The notes beneath the pieces were generated by a model. The model was not told the origin of the DNA. It saw nothing but the letters and a program-made list of their open reading frames with translations, and searched no databases. A stretch of 64,000 bases of DNA from Teratosphaeria epicoccoides (lineage: Eukaryota > Ascomycota > Dothideomycetes > Mycosphaerellales > Teratosphaeriaceae). The translations under genes and the position numbers were made by a program. How positions within the stretch are numbered: the stretch's first letter is position 1; every line of letters begins with the position of its first letter. Below are positions 20,971 through 32,753 of this stretch, piece by piece. The stretch spans positions 310,001 to 374,000 of the forward strand of contig JADDMT010000017.1 in NCBI GenBank assembly GCA_021401465.1, given 5' to 3'.

Positions 20971-21467
20971 TTAAGCACAGTCGGAGAGGTCGTCAGAAGC
21001 CTCCTCCTTCTTCACCCCACACTCCTCCTGCTGCGGGGCCGGCTTCTCCTTCTTCTTGCAGGACTTAGTCTTCTTCACTGTCAAAGCCTCCTCATCATCA
21101 CCACCTATCTCGACATTAGCATCACGCGTTCCAAAATCTCCTGACACGCGCCGCAGCCCTTCCACCTACCCTCCTCCACGTCCGCAGCCTTGCGCTTCTT
21201 GCTCGTCGCTTTGGCATGCTTCGCAAGCTTGGCAGCTGGCTTCTTGCCACCCGTGAGTTTGGTGCGCACGATCGCCCACGTATCGCGGGCGTACTTCGCC
21301 GTATTCATGTCCGCGATCTCGGCGACCTTGTTCCAGTCGATCTGCTTGGAGTCAGTCAAAAAGTCTCCATACAGTATTACGGATATAGAATCACGCACGT
21401 CGGCCTTCATGACCTCGCAAACGGCGGCGAGGAGCTGCGTCTGTTTCTCGGAGAGGACAGCGGCCAT
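20971..21467 (-). CDS. Small basic protein, likely Myb/SANT-like nuclear
   Basis: Three exons, 21467-21399, about 21341-21170 and 21104-20971, give 124 residues. Intron 1 runs from 21398 to 21342 (57 nt). The acceptor reads AAGCAG, so splicing at the first AG instead (21345) would add one Gln. Intron 2 is 21169-21105 (65 nt). The N-terminal 55 residues (MAAVLSEKQTQLLAAVCEVM ... IDWNKVAEIADMNTAKYARDTWAIV) have the helical pattern of small fungal Myb/SANT-like proteins. The middle is Lys/Ala-rich and histone-like; the tail is acidic and Lys-rich. A DNA- or chromatin-binding role is likely but inferred. No specific symbol can be given. Convergent with the DUF92 gene. Confidence 0.7.
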
Positions 21468-22690
21468 TATTCCTGGTATATGGGGCTGTTGAAGGTACGG
21501 TGGAGTTGCTTGAGGATCGCTGGTCTGCTCTGGAGGGTTTGCTGTGGTGGAAGTGTTGGGGACGAGTGGAAAGCAAGGTCGAGAGGTTTGGCGAAAGAGC
21601 TTGGAGCTCTTATACCTGGGCTCAGGCAGCAGGGGTCTGAATTATGCGTGTGAACTTTTGAGGCTTGGGCCGTACATTTTTGAAGCGGTTTTGTATGGGC
21701 GCGCCATACAAAGTCACTTCACTTGCTGTTTTACTGTAGCCGTAGCGCTTCTGAATCTTCCCGCGGCGCCGGGCTGCTGCTCATTGTTGCAGTGGTGCGG
21801 GCTTCAACGTTCGATCGTGATGTTCCATGATGCATTACTAGTTACTGCTTGTTAGCGTCTTGTTATTGCTTGGATCGTAGAGATACGACCGAAGCTTTCG
21901 GTATTTGTAGGCCTGCGAATGCTGCGTCCGCTCTGTTTGGGCTCAACAGGGCGCAGCTCGTCACCTTGGAGACAGACTGCCTAGCCTGACTTGCAAAAGA
22001 GGAAGGAGCGACCCTAGGCTCGAGGATTCCGTGGCAGTGTATTAACTCTTGCAACAAGTCGTCCTCTCAGCCGCGACCAAGCTGCGTAAGGACACCTACC
22101 CACGAGCGCATCCCATTTTCTTGCTTCGCTGAAAGTCGTAAATTAGTCGGAATGCATCGGCCTTGATCAAAGGCAGCGGAGGGTCCAATTCAAGACCTCT
22201 ATAGGCAGGCAGCTAGCTCAATTCCTGGGTCATGTACCGAAGTGGATGCACACTCGCCCTGCGCAGCTGACCATCGATCTATTCCAGTGCCCAAGTCGTG
22301 CGCATCCGACCCAGGCTTCACGTCTATCCTGAACACCAAGTTTCCGACCGTTCTCGTCTTGCGAGAGAACGTCGATGGGTTTGGAGCTGCACGCTTGCAA
22401 GCAAGCACAGCACAATGACGATTCAAACGCCATCATTCTGTTCTTGCATAGCCGCCCTATTGACCCACAGTCAACGGTTGACGCAAGGGGATGATAGCCG
22501 GGCGAGAAGCTTCACGCTTGAGTTACTGGGCCAGCTGCAGGGTGCTTGTTGCGTTGACTGGCGTGATCACTGTTCCCATTGTACAGACCACATCATAATC
22601 GTCTAATGAAGCTCCCGGTACTTTGTATAGTGCTTTGCTTGTCAGTCCCCATGACACCCGATGCGCACGAAGCTTGTTATGCGTATCAAT
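21468..22690. other. Intergenic, no gene recognised
   Basis: 1.2 kb between the small basic-protein start and the 3' end of the Tbf1-like gene. Short frames on both strands (for example 22298-22606 plus) overlap and match nothing known. Confidence 0.45.
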
Positions 22691-25004
22691 TCATCTTCTC
22701 CCATTGGTGCCTTTTCCCTTCTTCCCACCGTGCTTCCCGCCCTCCTCATCCTCCTCTTCCATCAACCCCAACGCCGCTCTCGCCCGGGCACCACCTCTCT
22801 TCCTCAACTCCCCAGTAACACCCTTCAATGCCACCGGCAACTCCTTTCCCATCTTCAAATACCACAGTTTCAAATTCCTCGCCTTGTCCTTCAACTGCAC
22901 CTGATTTCGATCCTTCAAAACTTCAGAAATTGACCCACCGCGACCGTGCAGGGCGAGTATCTGCGACCAGTGCGGGCCATTGACTTTGTCGAGGCCGGAG
23001 AGGAGCGCGTCTTCTTCGGGCTTGGTCCATGGTTGGCGGATTGCATTGGCGTTGGAGCTTGGCCTCCTGTCCGATGTGGTGATTGTATTGGAGGGCTGAG
23101 AGACGGGTGTGAGGCCGGGGACTGGCGGGCCGTCTATGCTGGTCACGGCGTGGTTCTTGCTCATGATGGTCTGCATCACTGATGCTTCTCGGGCTACTGA
23201 GTCGGCTTTGTTGTATTTTGAGCCAGGGCCTCCGAGAGATGGCTGTGCGCGCATGGGCACGTTCATGATGCCATCCACGTTCTTGTTTATACAGCTCGCA
23301 AATTCGCGTACAAAGTCGTTCCATTGATATCTCCTCGGGAGTTCGCGGAATCCCTCTTCATCCGTTGTAGGCTCTGCAAGTAGGTAACTCTTTCGAGCCT
23401 TGCTCCTGTCGATGAAATCCTGCTCGCTGGGTAAGAGGCTTGGTGCATCCGGATGTCGTGTGAGGATTTGGGCGTCCATGTCGTGTGGAAATAGCTCATC
23501 AAGCATGGCTCCGGGGCTGCCATCACTGTTCATCAACGCTGATATGTATGTCTGAGTTTTGAGTTCTAGATATATGGCACCTTGCCACTTGAGCAGACGG
23601 TGGCCCAAGGGCACGAAAGTCTCCATGAAGAACTCGTTGAGATGGTAGAAGCTGACATCGTGCGCGCCCAGTATACTCGAGACGAAAGTTGCGATATTAG
23701 CTTTTCGTATCACCTCCTGCTGGGTCGGCTGGAACATGTGAATGGCGATAGCATCGATGAGCGGCGTCTCGCGGCTGTATACCTTCCGTGTCTGGTCGAA
23801 GAGATTCTTCAGTGTTGCATAGGCTTGGCTGTCTTCTGACTCGTCTCCGCCCATGATATCTTGAATCTGGCTGAAGCTTGCCTTGGCAATAGTGTGTATC
23901 AGTTGCGTGGCCTTTGCAAAACGGGTTAGCAGAATGTTGGAGGCTTGATAGCAACGGATTGTCATGATCGTGTGCAGCTGGTGACTGAAGTGATGCTGCG
24001 AATCATTCAGTCGTTGGGGAGCGGATGGCGCCGTCGACCAGCGATCAAACATTTAGCCAGTGCTCAGGCAGTCCATTGCTCGACGACAGCAGCGGACCGC
24101 ACGGGTAGCCGTCAAGCAGCCATCAAATAATCAGGCGCCGCATGCGTTGACCGCCTCACGTGTCAATCGCCTCGAAGGTCATTCGTCCGACGACTGCGGT
24201 AATCACCCGGAGACCGCAAACGATGAGGTTGACTCACCAAGTTTTCTAGGATCGGAAGGCTTTGCAGCTTGAGATGCATACTCGCATCTTCCAGCAGGAG
24301 ACTATCATGCTTTGGCGCACTGTCATTTCTCTGCGCGGTAGGGTATGTGAATTGTTGGGCCTCGTTGCTTTCAAGCTCAGGGTAAGGCTGGAAATGGGTG
24401 CTACTGAAGCCATCGCCCTGTTGCTCAATATGCGCCTGCTGTGGTGGAAACAAAGGCATGCTGCTTCGAGACTGCTGAGCCACAGGGCCAGCTGCAGGAT
24501 TGGCGCCGTAAGAATTGCTGTCCGAGGGCGGCCATGGCGAAGTGTAGGTCGAAGGGTCTGTCTGCTGGTGAAAGTATGGTTGCTGGTAAGACGAGACGTC
24601 CGGATAAGGCGAGGCGTTTTGGCTGGTCCAATGCTGAGAAGCATTGCCAGAGCTCTCATTTAAGGCACTTTCGCCCGTGCCATCCTCGCGGCCAGCCGCT
24701 GCATAAGCTACCGGACCATCAAAGGCTGTCGGGTACTCAGGTATTTCGCTGAGTCGTGAGGATGGTTGCCCCTCAGATGGCCAAAGGCCTTCGGACCCAT
24801 CGCCGTCAATTCGCCGTCGCTTACTCATGTGGCTGTAGTAGGGATCCTCTGCATAACCACCACCCACGACGGCCTGGTGGGAGTCGATGTAGCCATATTG
24901 AGAGACGGCTTCAACCGCGTGTCAGCGCCGCGTGACGAAAAGCAAAGCTATGTCAAAGGCGACGGCTTCTTCCCAAAACGATGCAACATACCTGCATTCT
25001 GCAT
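22691..25004 (-). CDS. TBF1: Tbf1-like telomere repeat-binding protein (TRFH + Myb)
   Basis: Double-stranded telomere or subtelomere DNA-binding protein. Three exons (25004-24992, 24908-24238, 23911-22691) encode 634 residues. Exon 1 is only 13 nt (MQNA) with a GTATGT donor. Intron 2 is 326 nt with a perfect TGCTAAC branch site 15 nt before its AAG acceptor, and joining there gives LPILENL/ATQLIHTIAKASF, the start of the TRF-homology dimerisation domain (to about residue 431; VSFYHLNEFFMETFVP, LKTQTYISAL). Residues 1-220 are Pro/Ser/Gln-rich with a KRRR motif. The C-terminal Myb domain (about 522-579) starts RQPWTKPEEDALLSGL and ends VQLKDKARNLK, the telobox-type third helix (VxLKDKxRN). A Taz1-like orthologue is the alternative. 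The short first exon is a prediction. Confidence 0.85.
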
Positions 25005-25502
25005 TCTGTCTCAAATCCTAGGGCTGACTTCAAAGCCCTAACTCGGACCTGCGCGCCGTGGGTCAAGGTCGCGATAATGATGAGTCGCGGGATGTCCAGA
25101 CTCGGCTCACACCTGTGCACATTCGGATATTTCTGCTTGGATGGCTCGCTGGGGGATCGCGCTCAAGCCACGAGTGGATCGTACCGTGAACCATATTCGG
25201 AGCAAAATATGCTCTCGGGAATGGTGGCCGCGTCTCCCGCAGCTTGCATGATACCTCCGAAGAAACTCCGTAAATCAGATAGTTGACGTTTGACCTCATC
25301 CGTGAGTGCATGTTGTCACGCCAACAACCGCCAGAAAAGCGCAAGGAGCACCTGGATTCGGGCTCCGTATCGAGGATTTGGTCGCCATTTGCACGCCTTT
25401 TCTGTCCTTTCGCCATCGAACCTACCACCACCCATCCAGTCCGATCTCGAATACATTACGCTAGATAATGAGCAACAGCCTTCAGCGCCCTTCTAGGCGA
25501 CA
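25005..25502. other. Divergent promoter region
   Basis: About 500 bases between the Tbf1-like gene (minus) and a small membrane-protein frame (plus). Overlapping short frames only, none recognised. Confidence 0.45.
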
Positions 25503-25760
25503 ATGAACACCGTTCTCATCCTCATGGTGCTCCTGCTGTCATTCGTGGTACTGGCCGTTGCTTGGTGTGCGATCTCCACATGTCTCGGCGACGAGATCCG
25601 TGCAAATTTGTCAGGTCGCTCTTCCGGACATGTTCCTACGACGTACGGCATGCAGTATGCCAGGGTCATGGGTCATGGCGGCAATCAAGCTGGCTGGGAG
25701 CAGATCGAGATGGAAGACATGCTCGACAGGCGTCTATCCGCAACGGCGACTAGCACATAA
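25503..25760 (+). CDS. Small single-pass membrane protein, unknown
   Basis: 85-residue frame starting at ATG 25503. Residues 4-27 (VLILMVLLLSFVVLAVAWC) form one strong transmembrane helix or uncleaved signal anchor. The rest is a short polar tail with a conserved-looking acidic end (GWEQIEMEDMLDRRLS). The strong helix placed right at the start and the non-random tail suggest a real small protein rather than a chance frame. I do not recognise a family. It lies 40 bases before the convergent stop of ELP4. Confidence 0.5.
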   Translation: MNTVLILMVLLLSFVVLAVAWCAISTCLGDEIRANLSGRSSGHVPTTYGMQYARVMGHGGNQAGWEQIEMEDMLDRRLSATATST

Positions 25761-25799
25761 GTCCACCGTTACTTAGACACATAGAGTCGAAGTTCATGT

Positions 25800-27013
25800 C
25801 TAAAAGTCTAAGTCCCTACCAGTGAGCTGCCCTGCATCTTTCTGCGCCTCCTGGTCTCCCTCGAGTGGAGGCAAGGAGAAAGGCTTGATCACAAACTTCC
25901 GCCTGCTGACTGTGAATGCTAGATCTTCGCCCATGCTATTGCAAGCACCGGATCCGCCTTCACCTCTCTCTGTGCTGATGGGTAGCTTATGTACCTTCAC
26001 CATGCCCTGAGGCTGCTCTTCGCTTGACCGAGCCCCACCAATTTCCGCTAAGATGCTTGCGGCGTCCATTGAATGCGGAAACGGCGTCAGCTCCACCACG
26101 CCGTCGCTCAAGACTTCTGCCCAACGAAGTAGTCCTGAACCTCGGGGAAGGAGCTCAAGAGGTAGCGTTATCATTGCTGTAAGCCTGGCCAAGTTTTGCC
26201 TGAGCAGCGCCTTCAAAGCGTGGAGAAAGCGAAGCAGATTCTCGGGCAGGCAAGCACTTGGCGGCCACACTGCAGGACTCAGCAGAACTGGTATGATCAG
26301 CCTATGGATGCTGCCCGGAGCTGATGACTTGACATGTTGATTGAGTGACTGTAATATGACATCGAATGGTTTGTCTGCAGGTCTGATGGGGATGTGGTTG
26401 ATGTTCGCTGTCGGTGGCACTTTGAGGCGCTTGGTGAGATCAAAGGTATGACAGAAAGGTACTTGCTGCTCTTCAGCGGCTGCGGCAGTCCCGGCTGAAC
26501 GACTCGGTTGGGCTATACTTACCGTCAGTAAGGGATGATATGGGTGCATAGACTGGGTCATGAGGCAAACAGCTACGCTGAAGCCGACGCACCTCTTTCT
26601 CCTGCCTGCCCTAAGCGCTCATATCTCCATGCAATCTTCATCTTCTCGGCAGCATCCGAGGCTTTGCTTGGTGTTGCAGCGCCTTTCACTTCGGCCACGC
26701 CAGGTAAGTCACGCACCCACCCATGTCCAATGCCAGCTACATGGAGTATGTGGCCTTGGCAGATGCCCTCGGCAGCAAAGTACTTGAGGAGAGCGCCCGC
26801 ATAATCTGTGGTGCCACTCTCCTCTACGAGGATGCTAGAGCCTAGTGGCAAGCCTGCATGACCACCCAGGAGGTCGTCCAACGAAGGTGTGCCTGTTGAT
26901 GTGACCTGCCGGGATGTCAATGGCGAAGGCCGCACCCCAATCGGACTGGCAGCCTCTGCACCATGCGTGGCTACTCCGCGGCCAAGCACAACATTACGCT
27001 TGCGAAATGCCAT
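25800..27013 (-). CDS. ELP4: Elongator complex subunit Elp4
   Basis: RecA-like subunit of the Elp4-Elp5-Elp6 ring of Elongator, which modifies wobble uridines of tRNAs (mcm5/ncm5 side chains). Two exons (27013-26593 and 26494-25800; 98-nt intron 26592-26495, GTGCGT donor, CAG acceptor) give 371 residues. The N-terminus carries the PAXNEB/Elp4 signature GVRPSPLTSRQVTSTGTPSL followed by DDLLGGHAGLPLGSSILVEE (about residues 26-65) and KIAWRYERLG (about 126-135). Exon 2 continues with CHTFDLTKRL, also family-typical. As in other Elp4 proteins the Walker A lysine is absent (GLPLGSS), since the ring binds tRNA rather than acting like classic RecA. ATG 27013 is the first start. Convergent with the small membrane-protein gene. 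Confidence 0.92.
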
Positions 27014-28787
27014 CTACTGTGCAGACAAATCACAGTGAATGGACAGAATTGCTGCTTCTGCTTCAATGGTCCGTTACATGTAAAATCACCTGGCTTCGGA
27101 TGTACAATAATCCGGCTTTGCAGCTCCTACCGAGACATATCTTCGGTGCAGATGCACAATACTGAAGCTTGATCGGATTTGCTTTTCGTCTCGATACCCT
27201 GGCAGTCTGCAAGTCTTCCGCAAAGCTCAAGCGCCTTTGTAGCGCGGAAAGCTCGTGTCGCAGCCTCACTTGACGACATGCCCATCGAATGCGGCTCTTC
27301 GTCCTGCGCCTTCAAGCCGGACTCAAATCTGCCTCATTTATTCAGGAGCCAGACACGTCTCGTGCAATCAGGGGTCCGCACCGAGAGCTAGTACTCGTCG
27401 ATTGTACTCCATGGTACCGACCACACGAAGCACAAAACCAAACACGTCTCTGCATCCGAACGCTATCGCAGCCTCGCGCTCGCACCGCATCAGCCGGGAC
27501 ATCCAACGGTATGAAGCCGAGGTCACTCTTGAGCTGTCTTGCTCAAGACTGGCCGAGGAAGTAGCGCTGTTCCAGTAATCGGCAAGGCTACTGAAAGCCA
27601 CAGCGCCACGTTTTTTGTTGCAAGCCTCATCGCATAGGAGCTGGGCTATGTCTTGCTTCTTCAAGCGTGACAGACGCAACAGGTCGTTGCATGGACACAA
27701 TGATCATCCATCCACAATCCAGCTCTCATCACTGAGGCACAATGGCTGACAGTTTTGCGCACCACCGAGATTCATCCCGTCGGCTCCTGACACGTTCAGC
27801 ACGCAAGCCCCTTGGAGTTGCATTAGACGAATCTCAAAAGGACGTCTTGAGCTCAGTTCGATGGATATGTACAATCGGACGTGCTCGTGTTGCACTGATC
27901 TATCGTTACGGCTCCCACCTCCCGTCACTACTCGTGATCAGCATCGTAGGTTCGAGCATGCTGTCGAGCATCACGACTTGTTTCGCGCTCTTTGCGTTTG
28001 TCGGCGCCTTTGCTACCATCTCGATGCGACTATATACATCGAGTGCGCAAGAGTATTCTACACAGCCCACCAAGAAGACTCCGATTGACGCATCTTTGGC
28101 ATGCCGAGAATAACTCGTTGTCCTGATGGAGATACGGCCATCATTATTGACTGGGAACATAGCAATTGGCAGATGTCACTGGCGATCACGCTTTCGTCCC
28201 GCCGGACGAACGCGGGCCGTGCCCTGGCATGCAAGATATATGTTTGGACCAGTCGAGACAACCTGCTGACAGCGGGCACAGCATGCCAGGCCTGAGCGCT
28301 CTCGCGATGCACGTCGAGAAAGACAGCCACTTGGTCGAGCTCACGCAATGAACATGATTATCTCTAAGAATCACGAATATCTTCCCCAAAATGGTGTGGC
28401 TACTATCGACCAGTTCGTCCAGGCATGGAACAAAAGTTAGAAGCAACAATGAAAACCACAGTCCGTACAGCAGACTGAAGGCAGAACACATAGATGGGCA
28501 ACCAAGCTGCGCCAATCGACCGCACAGACGATCTGAAGATGCCCAAGTGACAGGAAAAACGAAGGGGTAGTGCGTGATCGAAACGTCCATGTCCCGTAAT
28601 TCACGTCAGGCAGAAGTATATGCAGGCTGGTCAAGACATTAACCTGTTGGAAATTAGGCTCTGAACCGCTCTCTCGTAGACTATATCGAGTGATTCGACC
28701 CTTGGCGCGGCGCGCATCCCCCCAACGCCATGCTAGCCGACATTTGCACATGCGAAGAAACTCAAAGTACAGCGTAACACTGGTAGC
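27014..28787. other. Intergenic, no gene recognised
   Basis: 1.8 kb between the ELP4 start and the P450 stop. Several frames of 60-135 codons on both strands (for example 27742-28113 plus, 28186-28590 minus) lack recognisable domains and overlap each other. No transposon ends seen. Confidence 0.45.
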
Positions 28788-30691
28788 TCAGACCGATCGT
28801 CCATAGATTCTGTGTGCTGGGCTGGCCTGCGGAGCCAGGTCATCCCACGAGTAAAACTGCTCACCAGGCTTGCGCACGACTGTCCAGCGGTCAACACGCT
28901 CAGCCTCACTATCCTTCACCAAGTTCTCGCCTGCTGGGCACTCTTTCAAGATGTACTGCTTCTTCGCCTCGCTCCTCACCTGGACATCGCAAGGGAAGGG
29001 CTTAGACATGGTGATGACCCACGGCGAAGTTTCATACCAAGGCAATGGCTGTTCGTACCCGGTTCTGCCCTCAGGACGCTTGATGGTGTATGCCCAAAGA
29101 ATCGCTCCGATCATGGTGGTAAGCTCGTGGTACGTGAGATCGACGCCAGGGCAGCTGCGGTTGCCGTAGCCGAATGTGCGGTCGTTACGAAGGTTGGGGA
29201 ACTCGGACAGAGGCTCCTTGTAGGTCGGGTAAGACGGGTGGAGCCATCGGTCGGGAAGGAATTCGTTGGGCAGAGGGAATTGCTCCTCCTCGCGTTGTAC
29301 GAGGCTAATATGCAGGGTCAGCGGGAGGCGTCAGCTACCAAAATTGGGGAAGCTTACTATTGGCTGACGTGAAGGATGGCGCCCTTGGGAATCAAATAAC
29401 CCTCGTACACGTCGTCCTCCATAGCCACGTGCGGCACACCAAGCGGGGTCGACTGTCTCCAGCGCAGAAGCTCTTTGATTGTGGCGCGAAGGCAAGGGAG
29501 CTGCGGCATGTCGTCGAAGGTCGGTGGGCGGTCACCACAGATCCGATCAATCTCTGCCTGGACCTTGGTTTGCCAAGATGGGTAGTGGCACATTGCCAGA
29601 AAAAATGCGTGTAGCGGACCACCGATGGTCGCAATGCCGACGAAAGAGCTGGAGCCGATTGCGTGGGCAGCCTCGTAGCGGTCCAGGTGTTCGGTACCCT
29701 TCTCTTTTTCGAGCCACAGCTTACTCCAGTTGAGGGTGGTGTGGTCGCCGCTCTTGAGACGACGCTCAGCATCGTCCAACGCCTCGCAGAAGGCGTCGGT
29801 CATCTCCTGCTTTCGTTTTACTTCGGATTGCCAGAATGGGTTAATCGCGAATGGAAGGTTCGCCAAGAATGTCAACTTGCTGACGATGGAGCCAGCTGGT
29901 GAGACCGCTTTCAACAGCTCGGGAACGATGGTCATGAGCTTGGCACCGTGTATCGGGTCGCCCCAGGCGATTCCTGAGATGGTGCGAGCGGCGTAAACAA
30001 GCATATGCTCAGACCAGCGATCTGGCGTCTCGAGCATGCGACGCAGTGTCCTCTTGTTCTCGACCTCTGGGAATCCATAGAAGGCCTTCTGGTCGGCGTT
30101 GCGAAGGATGAAGTGCATGAAGTTCTTGTACCGCTTGAACTGCTCACCAAATCCCATCAGAGGAAGGACCTCTGATCCCTCACGAACACCAATGGCGGCT
30201 GGCAAGGGGTTGCGGTCACCGTAGTTCTTTTGTCGTGCCACAAGGAGGTCGCGGGCGATCTTGTCGGTTTGGATCCAGATGTGGATGGTGCCCATGACCT
30301 TCAGAGACCAGTTAGCCCTCACCCACAGAACCATCTTGTGTTTTATCCTGTTTAATCATACCTTCCATTCGTAGATTGGTCCGTACTTCTCATGCAGTTT
30401 TCCAAAATGCCATGCCGAATCAATACCCGCCTCGGGGACGTCCCAGAAGCGACCAGCCCACGGCAGCCCAGGAAGTCTCGGCAGCGCTTTGACACCAGCT
30501 GGTAGACGCTTCTTGTTTGCAACTCTTACCGCTTGACCAAGCACGACAGCAAGCAACAGAATGAAGCCAAGGATGGCTCTTGGCTGGGATAACCAACTGG
30601 ATGTGGGCAGGGCCGAGACGTATGCAGTCGATCCCTCCACTTGCGGAGAGCTTGCGTTTTCAAACGACGCAGCCCTCAACACTTCCGCCAT
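28788..30691 (-). CDS. Cytochrome P450, membrane-anchored (E-class)
   Basis: Heme monooxygenase, probably in the ER membrane; the substrate cannot be inferred. Three exons (30691-30362, 30298-29358, 29304-28788), introns 63 and 53 nt, encode 595 residues. Features in order: N-terminal anchor (AILGFILLLAVVLGQAV, about residues 39-55), proline-rich hinge (LPRLPGLPW), K-helix E-x-x-R in KELLRWR, PERF-like FLPDRW, and heme loop FGYGNRSCPG with thiolate ligand Cys475. The I-helix reads VGIATIGG where most P450s have AGxDTT, so the acid of the acid-alcohol pair is missing; from memory a fungal subgroup shares this. Both joins are supported by frame and motif continuity (YEWK/VMGT, HVSQY/LVQ). The first intron has a CTAAC branch site. 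No biosynthetic cluster partner is visible beside it. Confidence 0.9.
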
Positions 30692-32753
30692 CCTGTCACT
30701 CGCTGCAAAAGAAAAGGATGCGGCAGGCTATGGAAAATGTGTGATGTATGTATGCGTCGCAAAAAGGATAATGTTGTCGGCCACGAGCCAGATGGGTTTA
30801 CCTGACTCCTATATAGCGCGGTACATTCGCGTACTCCTGCTGTTTCTAAAGATACTCTTGTTTTGCGTAGGCTTAGTGCGGCCTTTAAGCCCCAAAAGGG
30901 CCGTGTGCGAGGCCCCTGAAGGAGTGCTCTTTCCTGCTACGCCTCGCGCGCTCCGAAACGTGGTTGGCTGTCGTTCGACGGCCGTTCGAGCAAGAGTCGC
31001 AGCCACGGCAGATAGAGTTCCGCTCCAGGTCATCGCACTGCGAACATTGATTGCGCCGGGCCCGGCCCTGGACGTGGGCCGGCAAGAGGCTGGCGCGTAG
31101 CTCATGAAACCTGATAGTCATGGCTCACGCCAGAGTAACGGCCAGCCACCAGTGGTCGGGGGATCGGTGCTCACGGGTACCGCGTTCAGCTGCTGAGGGC
31201 GGGTTGCAGTGGAGCCTCGATCTTCCAAGGAGAAAATGGCCGCAGGATTTTCGCGCGTTGTCCTCATCAGGACCGCCTAGAAGAGTAATACCACCATACC
31301 ACATCGGAAGTGGGCACACAAGGCAGAAGGGCTGCCGTCGCCGGCTCCCCATGATCGACCCGTAGTGCGGGATTCCTTACCAGCCTCCGCATGCCTGCTG
31401 ACACGAGCTTCCGTGAAACACTACTCCCGCTCTGCCTTCCTTAAGCGAGCTTGCAGCACCTGCAAGCTCGAGAAGCTGCCCTCGCATTGAGCTAATCATG
31501 GCGGCCCGTATGCAATATCGCGCGTCCGCCAAGCGCTCTTTATCGATCGCGTTCTATACATATTTGCTACTGACTTGCGGTCTACGTTCAACGGCCTCAA
31601 AGGTTATTTGTTCCCTGTCTCCAGGATTTTCCCCGAGTAGCTTCGGCCGAACAGCTTGCCTACTCCCAAAAGGAAAGTTGCATGTTGGGAGGGCTGCAGT
31701 CAGACAGACGTCTGTAACTTGTATGTAAGGCCTGACATGACATGACTCGTCGGTACCGCGAGCCTAGACCGCGAGAGAGATCTTCCGGCAAGATGACGCG
31801 CGACTAGATCACCATCACCGATGTGCAGCCGTGACGAATGACGACGACGAGTTCTACCACGACAAGATCACAACGGACGCGGTACACCATCATCAAGACG
31901 CTAGAAGCTCCAAGCACGTGGACGAAACGAGCGCGGATGGACGAAAAAGTACGTACCACGATGTCGGTCACGCAACGGATTGACTTCCAACCGACACCGC
32001 GAGTATCCCTAGCGGACCCATTCTGCTGGACCAGGAAGGAGCGGATAGCAGGATGTCACAAGCAATGAGCTCTGATAGCTAGCACATCACCGAGCTTTTG
32101 CCGCTGCGCATGCAGATCGGCAATTGGCAGGTGCATTACTGTGCTCGTCGCAGACAGGTACACCCCAGCGCTTCAACACATAGGCGACAAGCTGAAATCT
32201 CGTGCAATGAACAACACACCCAAAGCAGGTTCGTTCCTCGCTCAGACGCGAACTCAGCGGTATCTGCCATGCCCTGTTTCGTTGGTGAACCTAGAGCTAA
32301 GTCTCTACATATACTGCTCTTGGCACATACGATGATGAGTAGCAGCAATTCACAGTTTCGCCTCACTATGCATAGACAGGGAGAGCAACTGACGCCGTTG
32401 GTCACCGCCAGCTTGACTCCTTCCTCGGACTCTTACAGAATGCTGTGCTGGCTATTTCCACGCATGATCCCTGGCGGCATCTTCTGCGTGATCTGGAAGT
32501 CCGGTAAAGTCTTACGGACCAGCCTAGCCTGTGCAGTCATCTCCTGCAGGCACAAGCGGCAAGCAGTGTCTTAGCAATTATCAAGCCTTAGAGATGCCAC
32601 GCCGTTCGTGTATCAGGGTGACATTCTGAAACATGGTCCTCCTGCTCGGAAATGGTGTACGCGAAATCGCTGTAACAGCTTCATTGGTTCGACCACGTCG
32701 AATGCACGTACGCCATCGCCATACCTGTATTCAATGCCGACTTGACGTGGTAC
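30692..32753. other. Intergenic, no gene recognised
   Basis: 2.1 kb between the P450 start and the uS5m stop. Short frames on both strands only (the longest is about 180 codons at 30561-31100 plus, overlapping the P450 start and without domains). It contains one perfect inverted repeat, listed separately. Confidence 0.45.
31446..31470. repeat. Perfect 11-bp inverted repeat, 3-nt spacer
   Basis: CGAGCTTGCAG at 31446-31456 and its exact reverse complement CTGCAAGCTCG at 31460-31470 are separated by CAC. Such a structure could be a dimeric regulator site or an RNA hairpin, or may be chance. It lies about 755 bases upstream of the P450 start codon. Confidence 0.85.
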
